Part shown: positions 9,206-17,969 of the stretch, in pieces | How the letters are laid out: every line of letters begins with the position of its first letter | How positions within the stretch are numbered: position 1 is the stretch's first letter | Source of the DNA: DATBJG01 sp963790545 | Lineage (GTDB): Bacteria > Acidobacteriota > Vicinamibacteria > Vicinamibacterales > JAMQPK01 | Direction: 5' to 3' | Assembly (NCBI GenBank): GCA_963790545.1 | Contig: CAWBPA010000020.1 | Location: forward strand, 242,515 to 306,514 | DNA: 64,000 nt | Program-made: the position numbers and the translations under genes | The notes under the pieces: generated by a model | Seen by the model: the letters and a program-made list of their open reading frames with translations, nothing else | What the model was told of the DNA's origin: nothing | Databases searched by the model: none

Positions 9206-9897
9206 CGACTGCGCTCCCCTAGCGTTTCGACATGACGCTGGTCGCCGATGTGACGGACATAGCCGGAACCGTTGTCATCAGTGAGTACGGCGGCGAAGAA
9301 GTCTCGAACGCGGTAGAGCTTGCTTAATGCGCTCTCAGACAGCCAGGGGATGGCCATATCGAATCTCGTATGGACCCCATATCCTCCGACAGAGACGTAG
9401 TCACTCAGGCGGCGTAGTCCCGGATTGAACGAGAATCCGTGCCAGTCGCCCTCGTCGCCGAAGTAGTCGTAGGCCAGCTGGCGCCACTCCACGCCGCGAG
9501 TCGTTCTGGTGTGATCCAGGATCGGATGTCCCATGAGGTCGCCCAGTGCGCGAATCTGCACCTGCACGCACTTCGGATTGGCCTCTAGAACGATCAGCGA
9601 CTTCTCCAGGAACCCGTGGCGATAGAAGAGCCAGTCGTCTTCCATGTGAAAGATGTACGGCGTTGTCACACGCGAGTATGCGTAGTCGATTGCCGCGATC
9701 TGGCCGACTCTCGTCCCCGTGGAGATCCACTCGATGGGATTCCCGACGAACTTCCGACGCACATCTTGGGGAATATCGGGACCATCTTCGACTACGATCA
9801 GCCGCTTCAGCGGCGCCGGAGCTGTCTCGAAAAAACTCCTGAGTGTTTCTTCGAGGAGATCATGCCTCCCGCAACTCGTGAGAACGGCGGTGATCAT
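9202..9897 (-). CDS. GT2-like glycosyltransferase
   Basis: A 231-residue GT-A-like protein: MITAVLTSCGRHDLLEETL at the N-terminus, IVVEDG, and HMEDDW as the metal-binding acidic site. It is shorter than usual for GT2, so the C-terminal acceptor part is minimal. It is the first gene of a minus-strand operon whose members overlap by 4 bases. About 565 bases without a clear gene lie upstream and must contain the operon promoter, though I could not pick a convincing one. Confidence 0.8.
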   Translation of the reverse strand: MITAVLTSCGRHDLLEETLRSFFETAPAPLKRLIVVEDGPDIPQDVRRKFVGNPIEWISTGTRVGQIAAIDYAYSRVTTPYIFHMEDDWLFYRHGFLEKSLIVLEANPKCVQVQIRALGDLMGHPILDHTRTTRGVEWRQLAYDYFGDEGDWHGFSFNPGLRRLSDYVSVGGYGVHTRFDMAIPWLSESALSKLYRVRDFFAAVLTDDNGSGYVRHIGDQRHVETLGERSR

Positions 9898-10462
9898 TGA
9901 CCGCCCCGGTTCATGCCAGTCTCACGTCTCGTCCAATGATGTTCGCCACAAATCCGCCTCGGGCGTTCGCGTTGTCGATGAGCGCGCGGATCCGGCGCCT
10001 CGAACGGGTCGAACCGACGACCATCAGCGAGCACGCCGCGCGCCGCTGGAGCCGACGGAGTCTCGGCCGGCTTCCTCTCGACCTGGTGACGTGCACCGCG
10101 AGCATGGTGGCACTTGTAGCCGCAGCCCACGGCTAGAGAACGGTACGGCGACCAAAACGCAACAGCGCGCCTCCAGAGAAACCATTCTCGAGGAGTTCGC
10201 GCGTGTCGGACGCGAGCACAGCGACGCGACAGTGCTCTTTCACGCGACGTTGGCTGCGCGGCTCGATCTGCATGCAACCGACTACAAAAGGGTATCAACT
10301 CTTCGCCGCGGCAACAATGGACCACATCGCCGAACGTGATCGATGATGCGACTGCAGGACCATCGCTCTGCGTGGCTGAGCGCGTGCTGGATGGGGTTGG
10401 CCCTGCTGCGGTCGAACCCTGGTGACAGGCTCAGCCCTTTCTCGTTAGTGTACAAGGGCGAG
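9898..10462. other. Stretch without a confident gene; possible broken ORF remnant
   Basis: No confident gene is visible. On the minus strand a coding-like frame can be followed from about 10273 (ATG) towards 9911, but only by changing frame at least once. The pieces end in a peptide finishing NIIGRDVRLA, 14 bases before the GT2 start. It may be a decayed or mis-sequenced small gene at the head of the operon. Opposite-strand frames here look like composition shadows. Confidence 0.3.
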
Positions 10463-11296
10463 TCAGCGCTTGAGTTTCAGTTCGCGCGCGATGCTCAACG
10501 CTTTCTGGGGGAAGTCAGTCTCCAATCCAGCGGCCCCATCGAGCATCAGCTGGCGCATGGTGGCTTCGTCGTTGATAGTCCAGGCCCAGACCGGCATCCC
10601 TTGGGCTCGCGCATCCGCAATGAACCGCGCCGACGGATTGCCAATATCAAAGATCGCGACGCCCGCGGCTCGCTGGCTGTCGAAGTACTTCGAATCCCAG
10701 ACGTCCGGGGCGCCCTCGGCGGCCGCAATGATGGCTTCTGGGAGGGCCCGGTGAATCTCGGCGAGCTGCGGGGCGTCCCAGACGGCAATGATGGTTTTCG
10801 ATTGAGGCTGCCCGACTGCCAGTAACGTCCGCGCGATCACCTCTCCCATGTTGGGAACAGGAACGTCCAGCAGCAGCAAGCCTTGCCCGGCAGCGGCCGT
10901 GAGCGCTTCGGCCAAGGTCGGAATCCGCTCCGAGGCGAAACGCGCGTCCTTCCACGAACCGGCGTCGAGCCGTTTGAGCTCCTCGATCGTCAGATCCGCC
11001 ACCTGTCCATGGCCGTTGGTCGTCCGATCGACGGTTTCGTCGTGAATGATCACAGGAACACCGTCGCGACTGAGACGCACATCGACTTCGGCAAGGTCTG
11101 CACCGATCGCGAATGCGGACTTGATCGAGGCGATCGTGTTCTCGGGCGCATCGGCGGAGTTGCCTCGATGGGCAATGACGAGGAACCCGCGGCCCGTCAG
11201 AGGATCGCCTGTCCGTGCACAGCCGGCGGCGTTCACGAGCGCCGACGCGATGGTCGCGACCAGAACCAGGATTCGACGGCCGAGACAAGGTGACAT
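10463..11296 (-). CDS. Glycerophosphodiester phosphodiesterase, lipoprotein
   Basis: A 277-residue GDPD. The family hydrolyses glycerophosphodiesters to glycerol 3-phosphate and an alcohol. The N-terminus has a hydrophobic signal followed by a probable lipobox ending NAAGC (C26), so it should be a periplasm-facing lipoprotein. The catalytic motif HRGNSADAPENT starts at residue 43, and the metal-binding AEVDVRLSRDG and IIHDE follow. The length fits the single-domain family. It starts 7 bases after the stop of the LtaS-like gene, so both are likely co-transcribed and may act on the same phosphoglycerol substrate. Confidence 0.92.
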   Translation of the reverse strand: MSPCLGRRILVLVATIASALVNAAGCARTGDPLTGRGFLVIAHRGNSADAPENTIASIKSAFAIGADLAEVDVRLSRDGVPVIIHDETVDRTTNGHGQVADLTIEELKRLDAGSWKDARFASERIPTLAEALTAAAGQGLLLLDVPVPNMGEVIARTLLAVGQPQSKTIIAVWDAPQLAEIHRALPEAIIAAAEGAPDVWDSKYFDSQRAAGVAIFDIGNPSARFIADARAQGMPVWAWTINDEATMRQLMLDGAAGLETDFPQKALSIARELKLKR

Positions 11297-11303
11297 GGGG
11301 TCG

Positions 11304-12788
11304 CTATTTGGGATCGGCAGATCGGTGTGTCCCTGCCGTTTGTAGATATGGGATCAAGTTTCCCCGGATGATGAGATCGGAGATCTCCAACCGCTCACGA
11401 GCCATCGACCGTTCGAGTGGGTACTGCGGGCAATCGATCGCTTCCGCAGTCGTCAGATCGCGGCACACCGGACCAGCGGACCCGAGCGCGGTCACACTAT
11501 GCTGTCCAGCAATGAAGTCGCCGTTACGAAACGCGACCAACGGCATTTCAGAACCCAGGAGATCTCGACCCAACAGGACCTCGCCTGCCGACGGCAGACC
11601 CAGCAGGCTCAGGATCGTCGGGGCGATATCAAGATGCCCTCCTGCCGAGTCTCTTGCTCCAGCAAGCTCCCGATTGGGCAATCGAATCAACAAGGGCAGC
11701 TTCCGCTCGGCCTCCCACACCCGGTAGACGTCCTTCTCGTCAAAGCCGAACAACCGCGGCAATTCCGGCGCGTCGTCCCAGAACGCCCGGTGATCCCCAT
11801 AGACAACGACAACCGAGCGTTCGAGCAATCCAGACTGCCTGAGGCCCTCCACGAATCGACCGAATACGTCGTCGAAGTAATGCACGGATTGCAGATAGTT
11901 CCCCAGCAGGGTGCCTTCTAACCGACCGAGGCGTAGCCTTCGGTGTTCGGCCGGTAGGCGGTAAGGAGAATGATTGGAAACCGTAATGAGAAACGACACA
12001 AACGGCTCGTCGAGCGCGCCCAGCATCTCGCCGGCTTGATTGAAGAACTCGCCATCCGAAAGCCCCATGCCAAACATCTCGCCGGGGCGAAATCGGTCGA
12101 TGAAGTTGGCCGACGCAAAGCCGAAGTTCATGTGCATCTGGCGCATGTTCCAGAAATCGCCAGTCACCCCGCAGGCCGACAGAGAGCGGTAGCCGTGAGC
12201 CGCGAGAATCGCCGGCAGGCCGTGAAAATCATTGGCCGGATAACGCGTCGCCACCACCGCGTCTGGAAGCGGATGCAGACTCTGGATTGACGCGAATTCA
12301 GCATCCGAGGTCGTGCCGAGGTTGGTCTGATCGAAGAAGTTCGTGAAGTCCAGGCTCTCCGAGGCGAACCTCGCGAGCGAGGGCGCGACCGGTTGTCCGT
12401 CCAGTGCGAATCCGATCGGGAATCGTTCCAGAGACTCCGCCATGACGAGGATCACGTTGCGGCCCTTCGCGACCCCGAAGGCGGGTGAAGGCGTGGACAT
12501 TGCGGCACGCCGCTCGTCGAAGAACCTTCCGACACGCTGGCGATCGGCGTCATCAACCGCCAGCCGTCCGCTCATCGGATAGAAGAGATGTGCACCCAGA
12601 TCGTACGCGTGAAACGGCAGCAGCCCAATGGCCACCGCGACCTCACGCCGCGTCGTTGAGTAGGCAAAGACCTCTTCGGGGTCGAGCCTCATCAATCGAA
12701 TCGGAGCGATCGAGAGCAGCAGCGCCGCCACCAGCAGACCGATCGACTGCTTCAACCGCAGCGGTCGCCGGACTGCCGCGGCGATCAC
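11304..12788 (-). CDS. LtaS-like phosphoglycerol transferase, sulfatase-fold catalytic domain
   Basis: This is the catalytic part of an alkaline-phosphatase/sulfatase superfamily membrane enzyme. It contains NVILVMAESLE (111-121), the nucleophile Thr in TSDAEF (160-165) and the metal-binding YGDH (330-333). One transmembrane helix lies near residues 15-32. The first codon of this open stretch is a GTG, but the real N-terminus is the four-helix segment at 12643-13224 in another frame. The join is near 12795, where one base appears to be gained or lost. The family includes lipoteichoic acid synthase and OpgB-type phosphoglycerol transferases. The exact substrate is not readable. Confidence 0.83.
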   Translation of the reverse strand: MIAAAVRRPLRLKQSIGLLVAALLLSIAPIRLMRLDPEEVFAYSTTRREVAVAIGLLPFHAYDLGAHLFYPMSGRLAVDDADRQRVGRFFDERRAAMSTPSPAFGVAKGRNVILVMAESLERFPIGFALDGQPVAPSLARFASESLDFTNFFDQTNLGTTSDAEFASIQSLHPLPDAVVATRYPANDFHGLPAILAAHGYRSLSACGVTGDFWNMRQMHMNFGFASANFIDRFRPGEMFGMGLSDGEFFNQAGEMLGALDEPFVSFLITVSNHSPYRLPAEHRRLRLGRLEGTLLGNYLQSVHYFDDVFGRFVEGLRQSGLLERSVVVVYGDHRAFWDDAPELPRLFGFDEKDVYRVWEAERKLPLLIRLPNRELAGARDSAGGHLDIAPTILSLLGLPSAGEVLLGRDLLGSEMPLVAFRNGDFIAGQHSVTALGSAGPVCRDLTTAEAIDCPQYPLERSMARERLEISDLIIRGNLIPYLQTAGTHRSADPK

Positions 12789-13224
12789 TACGCCGAGCCC
12801 AGAACGCGTAGAGAAGGATCCCGATCGCCACGTCGAGGAAGGGCAACAGATCCCGTGGCTTCAACAGACTTGCCACGCTGGGCATGACGAACCCGAGCTG
12901 ACTCGCGTGCGTCAACTCGGCGATCGACACCACGTCGCCCAGGACCCGGAAGTGGATGGCATCGGCCACTGCGAGCGTCGTGATCAGCAGATCGATGGCG
13001 AAGAACGCCGCCGCGCGTACTGACGGGCGAAGCCACGGGAGTGGAGCAAACAGGAAGCCCAACAGTGCGAGAGTCGCCGGGAGCACCGATCGCTGCTGCG
13101 GGTGAGACGCCGTGTCGAGTGTCGCGCCAAGCGCGAGCAACTTGCCAACGAGCGCGCAGGTCAGAACAACGAACAGCAGGGTCGTGCGCGTCACTGCCAC
13201 ACGCGCCAGGCCAGATCGTGTCAA
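12643..13224 (-). CDS. N-terminal membrane domain of the LtaS-like protein, out of frame
   Basis: Residues 1 to about 145 (13224 to roughly 12795) form four hydrophobic segments, as expected for the N-terminal membrane domain of LTA synthase-type proteins. After FWARR the frame runs into an arginine-rich tail that looks like nonsense, while the adjacent frame carries on with VVIAAAV and the fifth helix. I read 11304-13224 as one protein of about 640 residues broken by a single indel. The start is 27 bases from the divergent gene at 13252. Confidence 0.7.
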   Translation of the reverse strand: MTRSGLARVAVTRTTLLFVVLTCALVGKLLALGATLDTASHPQQRSVLPATLALLGFLFAPLPWLRPSVRAAAFFAIDLLITTLAVADAIHFRVLGDVVSIAELTHASQLGFVMPSVASLLKPRDLLPFLDVAIGILLYAFWARRSDRRGSPATAAVEAVDRSAGGGAAALDRSDSIDEARPRRGLCLLNDAA

Positions 13225-13251
13225 GAGTCGACTACCATAGCCGTCGGCCTC

Positions 13252-14925
13252 ATGAGGGAGTCACGGCAACGAGCTCGCTGGCTGGCGTTTGCGCTCGCGC
13301 TTCCGCCGCTGCTGCTCCTGTCACACGACATTGTCGGGTTCGGACGGATACCAAACTATACGGGATTCCTCAGTCAGATCGCGACACCCGAGGGCATGTC
13401 TCTCAACCCGGTCGACTACCTGTTCGCCAAAGCCAACGAACACACGATCACGCTACCGGCGATGCTGTACGCCGCCAACGTATTGGTGACTCACGGGGAC
13501 AACCGGGCCCTGTCGGTCGTGGTGTTGCTCGAACTGCTGTTGCTCTTTGCCCTGCTGTTCTCACTGGTGCCCAAGATCCTGACGAGGGACCTGGCGACGA
13601 CGGTGACATGCGCAGGAGGGCTGGCGTTGTTCGTGTTCAGCCCCTCGCTCGCCGAACTCGTGGTCGCCTCGTTTGCGGGCATCATCTTCGTGACCGCGAG
13701 CGCCGTCTCAGTCGCTGCCATCGTCGCCCTGCGAAGATGTGCTCCTCTGGGGATCGTCTGGCCGGTCGTTGTCCTCGGGCTGATCGGAAATCTTGTGCAC
13801 AGCGCGAGCGTCATGGTCTGGCCGACGCTGCTCTTCGGTGCTGTGGCCCTTGACCTGCGGCGGAGGGATCTGGCCATTCTCGCCGCCGCCGGCGTGGCGT
13901 CATGGAGCCTGGTTGCAGCTCTCTATCAGCCGGTCGAGGGCCATCCCCCTCCCGAGCTCAGTAACCCTCTAAAACTGTTCAGCTACACCGGGGGCTACCT
14001 GGCCGCTCCCTTCACTGGAGACGCCACTCGCGCGTGGGTCATCGGGTGGACGGGAATCGCGTTCTGGATCGGCTCGATGGCCGCTGTGAACCTCTCGAGC
14101 TCCCGGAGTCTTGCTTGGTCGACGATCCCGTGGCACATGGTCCAGGGGTTCGTGGTGACCAATGCGGCGGCGGCGGCAGTCATGCGCTCGGCTCTTGACG
14201 GACCCTTCCAACCACGGTTCGCCGTCCTTCCGGCGCTCTTTTGGCTCAGCTTCCTACCACTCGGCGCACTGCTGATTCGCCGCGCGCGCTGGCAGCCAAA
14301 CGCGCGGTACGCCGCTCGAGCGGTGCATCTCGGCGTGATCGCGGCTCTCTGCGTGCCGATGTACAGCCGCGGATTGCCATTGCTGGAGGGAATGGTCGAA
14401 AACGCCGCATACGATCCCCTCGTAGGTCAGGCGATCGTGCATGAGATCCATGATGACTACGTGTTCCGCCGTCTCACCGCGTTTCCCGGCGAATTCTGGC
14501 TGCTGCGTCCTCTGTGGATGGCCTTGAAGCACGTACCCTTCGATCACCCCCCTTCCCTCGCGACGGGGCGTCAGATACCCGCGGGGAGCATCGCGGCACC
14601 CTCACCTCGGGTTCGCGGCTTTTTCGACGTGTTTCAACCAGTCGATGCAAAGTTCGGTCGGGCCGGCGGCTGGGCATATGGGTTCGACGACGACGTCATC
14701 GAGGTGGTGGTGGCCGATGAACGCGGCGCCATTCTCGGTACGATGGTGCTGGGATTGCGCCGCAACGACCTGAAGGAGCCCATCGCTCGGGGCGCGGTCA
14801 ACGCTGGCTGGTCTGGATACGTTCATCTGCCAGAGGACAAGGCGCATCTGACAGCCTACGCCCGCACTCGGACGTTGGCGTCGTTTTTTCCCTTGGAGAA
14901 GCCGTGGACCTCGGACGCTAGATGA
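13252..14925 (+). CDS. Polytopic membrane protein of unknown function
   Basis: A 557-residue protein with about ten hydrophobic segments over residues 1-410, then a soluble C-terminal domain of about 100 residues (from HVPFDHPP onwards, containing AYGFDDDVIEVVVAD). I do not recognise the family. GT-C glycosyltransferases and related lipid-linked sugar enzymes share this general layout, but no catalytic acidic loop is evident. The open frame extends back to 13102. I chose the ATG at 13252 because the upstream part is arginine-rich and antisense to the divergent gene. Confidence 0.7.
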   Translation: MRESRQRARWLAFALALPPLLLLSHDIVGFGRIPNYTGFLSQIATPEGMSLNPVDYLFAKANEHTITLPAMLYAANVLVTHGDNRALSVVVLLELLLLFALLFSLVPKILTRDLATTVTCAGGLALFVFSPSLAELVVASFAGIIFVTASAVSVAAIVALRRCAPLGIVWPVVVLGLIGNLVHSASVMVWPTLLFGAVALDLRRRDLAILAAAGVASWSLVAALYQPVEGHPPPELSNPLKLFSYTGGYLAAPFTGDATRAWVIGWTGIAFWIGSMAAVNLSSSRSLAWSTIPWHMVQGFVVTNAAAAAVMRSALDGPFQPRFAVLPALFWLSFLPLGALLIRRARWQPNARYAARAVHLGVIAALCVPMYSRGLPLLEGMVENAAYDPLVGQAIVHEIHDDYVFRRLTAFPGEFWLLRPLWMALKHVPFDHPPSLATGRQIPAGSIAAPSPRVRGFFDVFQPVDAKFGRAGGWAYGFDDDVIEVVVADERGAILGTMVLGLRRNDLKEPIARGAVNAGWSGYVHLPEDKAHLTAYARTRTLASFFPLEKPWTSDAR

Positions 14926-14928
14926 TCT

Positions 14929-15961
14929 CTACACGTCGACCATCGTAAGGTCGCGTGGGGTTGCTCGACCTCGTTCGGCAATGACCAGGGTACCCATGGT
15001 CAACAGGGGGGTGAGCGCGACGAAGACTCGCGTCTCAAAGACATAGCTGAACATCATGATCGACACGGCGAAAGCCGCAAACGTCAGGCCGAGCGCCAGA
15101 AACCGTTCGGGACGGCTGAACGCAATCGTCAAGCACGCAGCCACGCAGGCCACGAGAACGATCACAACCAGAAACGGGAATTCCCTGTCGAAGCTGGTGA
15201 GCGAATTCAGCAAGACTTCGAAGTTGTAACCCAGATACCAGTGAAAGTACGTGCCGGGGTCGGGACCGGAGCGAACCAGCGTCTCCTTAATCAGGAGAGC
15301 GCGGCGCAGCCCTTCGACGACCAAAACGCCAACCAGCATGCACGCGACGCCAGCCAGGACTTGAGCTGTCTCGGACGGATCTAGGCGTCTGAAAGCTTCA
15401 CGACGAAGAGAGCGTCGCGCGGCCACGTCGAGAACCAGCCACAGGGCTATGAACTGCGCGCTGTCGCGATTGAGAATCATCACCACAAACAGTGCCACAA
15501 ACCAGGGCCACCGCGTTCCCGCCGCGACAAAATTCGCGAACAGAAGGAACCCGATGGCGTCGAGATAATCCCAGGCGTAAAGATATGGCCGCGAGAGGAG
15601 CACGGCGAATGTGGCGTGAAACGTCATGAGCCCGAGCAGCGCGGACGAAAGCGAGCGGCCGAGCGTCGAGCCGAGCCGCCACGCCAGGTATCCCGCCATC
15701 GCAAGCGTGCCGATCACGTAGCCGATATGAGCGGCGTTCCAATCGCCAAGGACACGGCTGAGCCCGTCGGATCAGATACGGGCCAAGGATTCGATTCTGA
15801 TAAATGCGCCAGTGCGGCAGGCCATTCACCACGCCCTCGGCGACGCTTCCGGAGAGCACGAAATCGTCCTGGAGAACGATCGCGATCAAGCGGTACTGGA
15901 GCAGTGCCAGACACACTGAAAGCCCGAATCCGAGCCGGTTCAAGCCTCGACCGGATCTCAT
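14929..15961 (-). CDS. Polytopic membrane protein of unknown function, frameshifted
   Basis: Seven or more hydrophobic segments. The N-terminal piece starts at the ATG 15961 (MRSGRGLNRLGFGLSVCLAL) and reads to about 15770. After YLIR the protein continues in the next frame as LSRVLGDWNAAHIGYVIG and runs to 14929. The WRIYQNRILGPYLIR segment and the hydrophobic profile recall small GT-C-like or wzy-like membrane proteins of surface polysaccharide loci, but the family is not certain. The start directly follows the stop of the methyltransferase gene. It converges with the gene at 13252-14925, leaving 3 bases. Confidence 0.65.
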
Positions 15962-17023
15962 CTATGCCAGATGCTCGTCAGCGGTCTTTTTCAACCACAC
16001 GCTGCCACCTGGATTGTGCAGGAACGTGGGATACGTCGCCGTGATGAGCTCGCTGAATCGTCGCGCGAAGAGATCGGTCATGAACTCGACCTGGAAGCGG
16101 TGGTTGTAGCATCAGAAACGCGCGAAGCGCGTAGGCTTCATTCCACGAAAAGTTCAACTCGTAGAGCCAGCTCTCCGGTACTCGAACGGATAGTGAATAT
16201 CGTGAAAGTGGATCAGGACACCGTCGTTCAACGCCGGCAGGATGTGAAAGAGCTCGTAGTTGACGTCGGACCCGGTCTTCATGATGTGAGTCGAGTCGAC
16301 AAACAGGATGTCGTTCGGTTCGAGCCGGGCGAACTGCGATAAGGGAATGTCCTGAACCTTCTTTTTGATGACGGTTATGCGGTGTCGATCTCGCCATCCG
16401 AGCAAACCAAACAGGCGCTCCGGGTCTGGCTCGACGCAAGTGATCGTCGTCTTCAAGCGGGCTTCGTCGATGCTGTCCAGAGCAGCTGCCGTCGAAAAAC
16501 CGGAACCGATCTCGATAATGCGTGCCGGGCGGTGAGAGTGAATCATCACCCGGTACAACGTGGCGTCGCCGATCGGGTAGACGTCGTTCTCATAGTAGTA
16601 ACGGGTCTTGCCGCCGGCGTGTCTCTCGAACCCTGTGCCCTGCAACACTTTCTGGTTCGCAACCCAGAAATGGCGCATGCGGGCGAGGGAAAGATTCAGT
16701 CCGGGAAGTTGACCAGGATCGACTCCCGAGTGGTCGCCAACATATCGGCGTGCCTCTTCGGGATCGACGATTGGTGAATGAAAGTGCCCCGGTGGAAACG
16801 CCAGACGGACTCGCCGGCTGGACGAGTACTCGATCGACTGGATGAGACACGAAAAAACCTGCCGCTCCGGCAAGCCACCATCCAGCTGGACCAGCCAATG
16901 ATCGATTTCTCCGCTGGAGGGATCTCTGCCCAGCAGGTGGCGATAGAGATCGAGGATGAACTGGCGTCTGTCCGGGTCAGGCATCGGCATCAGACCTTGT
17001 TCGTCAACCGACGATCGAACCAC
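15962..17023 (-). CDS. DUF4214-like plus class I methyltransferase protein, two frameshifts
   Basis: The N-terminal region (about residues 15-65, RRQFILDLYRHLLGRDPS) looks like a DUF4214 repeat, a module seen in surface-associated and glycan-related proteins. A methyltransferase domain follows, with IIEIGSGFSTAAAL as the SAM-binding motif and ILFVDSTHIMKTGSD and HFHDIHYPFEY downstream, typical of the Methyltransf_24 group. The frame breaks near 16175 (FEY to PESWLYEL) and again near 16110 (FLM to HRFQVEFMTDLF). The protein then reaches a TAG at 15962. It overlaps the upstream GT2 by 20 bases. Confidence 0.72.
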
Positions 17024-17969
17024 TGGTAAAGACGACGTCGTAGCCGCTCCGGCGCAGCGGACCGTGCGCCAAGGTACTGGGCCAGATTCTGACCAGTACG
17101 TACGGCACGATCCTGCCCCACCATTTCAGCCGCCCCGATCGCGTCAGCGACGGATCCTTGGCAACAGCGCGCGCCAGCTGATGGCTGCCGCCGACCGTGC
17201 AGACAACGACATCCCTCAGGCGAGGAATCGTGTGCACGCCGAACAGACGATGGAGATTCTGATGGTCGAGATAGACTCGTTTGGCCTCGTACCAGATCGA
17301 ATTGTTGTGGGAGTGGATCACGCGTGATCGGGGCTCGAAAATGATCTTGTATCCGGCCAACAGGACCCGGAGACCCCAGTCGAGGTCCTCTCCGAAACGC
17401 CGTTCGTGAAACGGGATTTCGAGAGCCACGCTCCGGCGAACACTGGAGCTCACATTGTCGAATGCCGCTCGACCGAGCTTGTCGAGCGGGCTGAGCGCGT
17501 CGAACTCGCCTTGACTGTGCACCGACTGTTCCCGCGGAGTACCAGCAGTGGCGGCCCAGCCTTCGAGCCGGTGCCGGATGAAGGGATTCGCGTCAGGGCG
17601 CGGCACCTGCCGGCTGTAGGCGCCAGCCACCTTCGGATCGGCAAAGCAGTCCACAAGGCGCTGCATCCATTGATCGTCCGCCGGCCGGGCGTCCTGCGTG
17701 GCCAGCACCACGATCTCTCCCGTCGCTTCCCGGACGCCTCGGTTCCGGGTCAGCCCGTGATTGAACTCGCTGTTCGGAATCTCGATCAATCGGACAAAGG
17801 GCTGCCGTCGCAAGTATTCGGCCGTTCCGTCGGTGGAACCTGAGTCGATGATCAGGATCTCGAGCAAACGATCGAGACGCTGGCCGCGCATCGCTTCGAG
17901 AATCGCGGGGAATTCCGGCCCGGCATTCCAGGTCGGCACCAGCAGCGTTACTGCCGCTCGGGTGGCCAT
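17004..17969 (-). CDS. GT2-family (rhamnosyltransferase-like) glycosyltransferase
   Basis: A 321-residue GT-A glycosyltransferase with VTLLVPTWNAG, IIDSGSTDGT, NHGLTRNRG and ATQDARPAD in the place of the metal-binding acidic motif. This pattern is common in bacterial rhamnosyltransferases, so a deoxyhexose donor is plausible but unproven. The frame is open up to 18281, but that part is a shadow of the GT4 gene. The ATG at 17969 gives a family-like N-terminus and a 22-base overlap with the upstream gene. It is part of a minus-strand operon 19285-14929. Confidence 0.85.
   Translation of the reverse strand: MATRAAVTLLVPTWNAGPEFPAILEAMRGQRLDRLLEILIIDSGSTDGTAEYLRRQPFVRLIEIPNSEFNHGLTRNRGVREATGEIVVLATQDARPADDQWMQRLVDCFADPKVAGAYSRQVPRPDANPFIRHRLEGWAATAGTPREQSVHSQGEFDALSPLDKLGRAAFDNVSSSVRRSVALEIPFHERRFGEDLDWGLRVLLAGYKIIFEPRSRVIHSHNNSIWYEAKRVYLDHQNLHRLFGVHTIPRLRDVVVCTVGGSHQLARAVAKDPSLTRSGRLKWWGRIVPYVLVRIWPSTLAHGPLRRSGYDVVFTSGSIVG

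Noticed and set aside
12643..12795. Programmed frameshift in the LtaS-like gene
   Set aside because: No slippery heptamer or downstream pseudoknot is evident, and the many similar breaks in unrelated genes point to sequence errors.
13102..13251. N-terminal extension of the membrane protein at 13252
   Set aside because: The added residues are mostly basic, antisense to the divergent gene, and precede a clean hydrophobic start.
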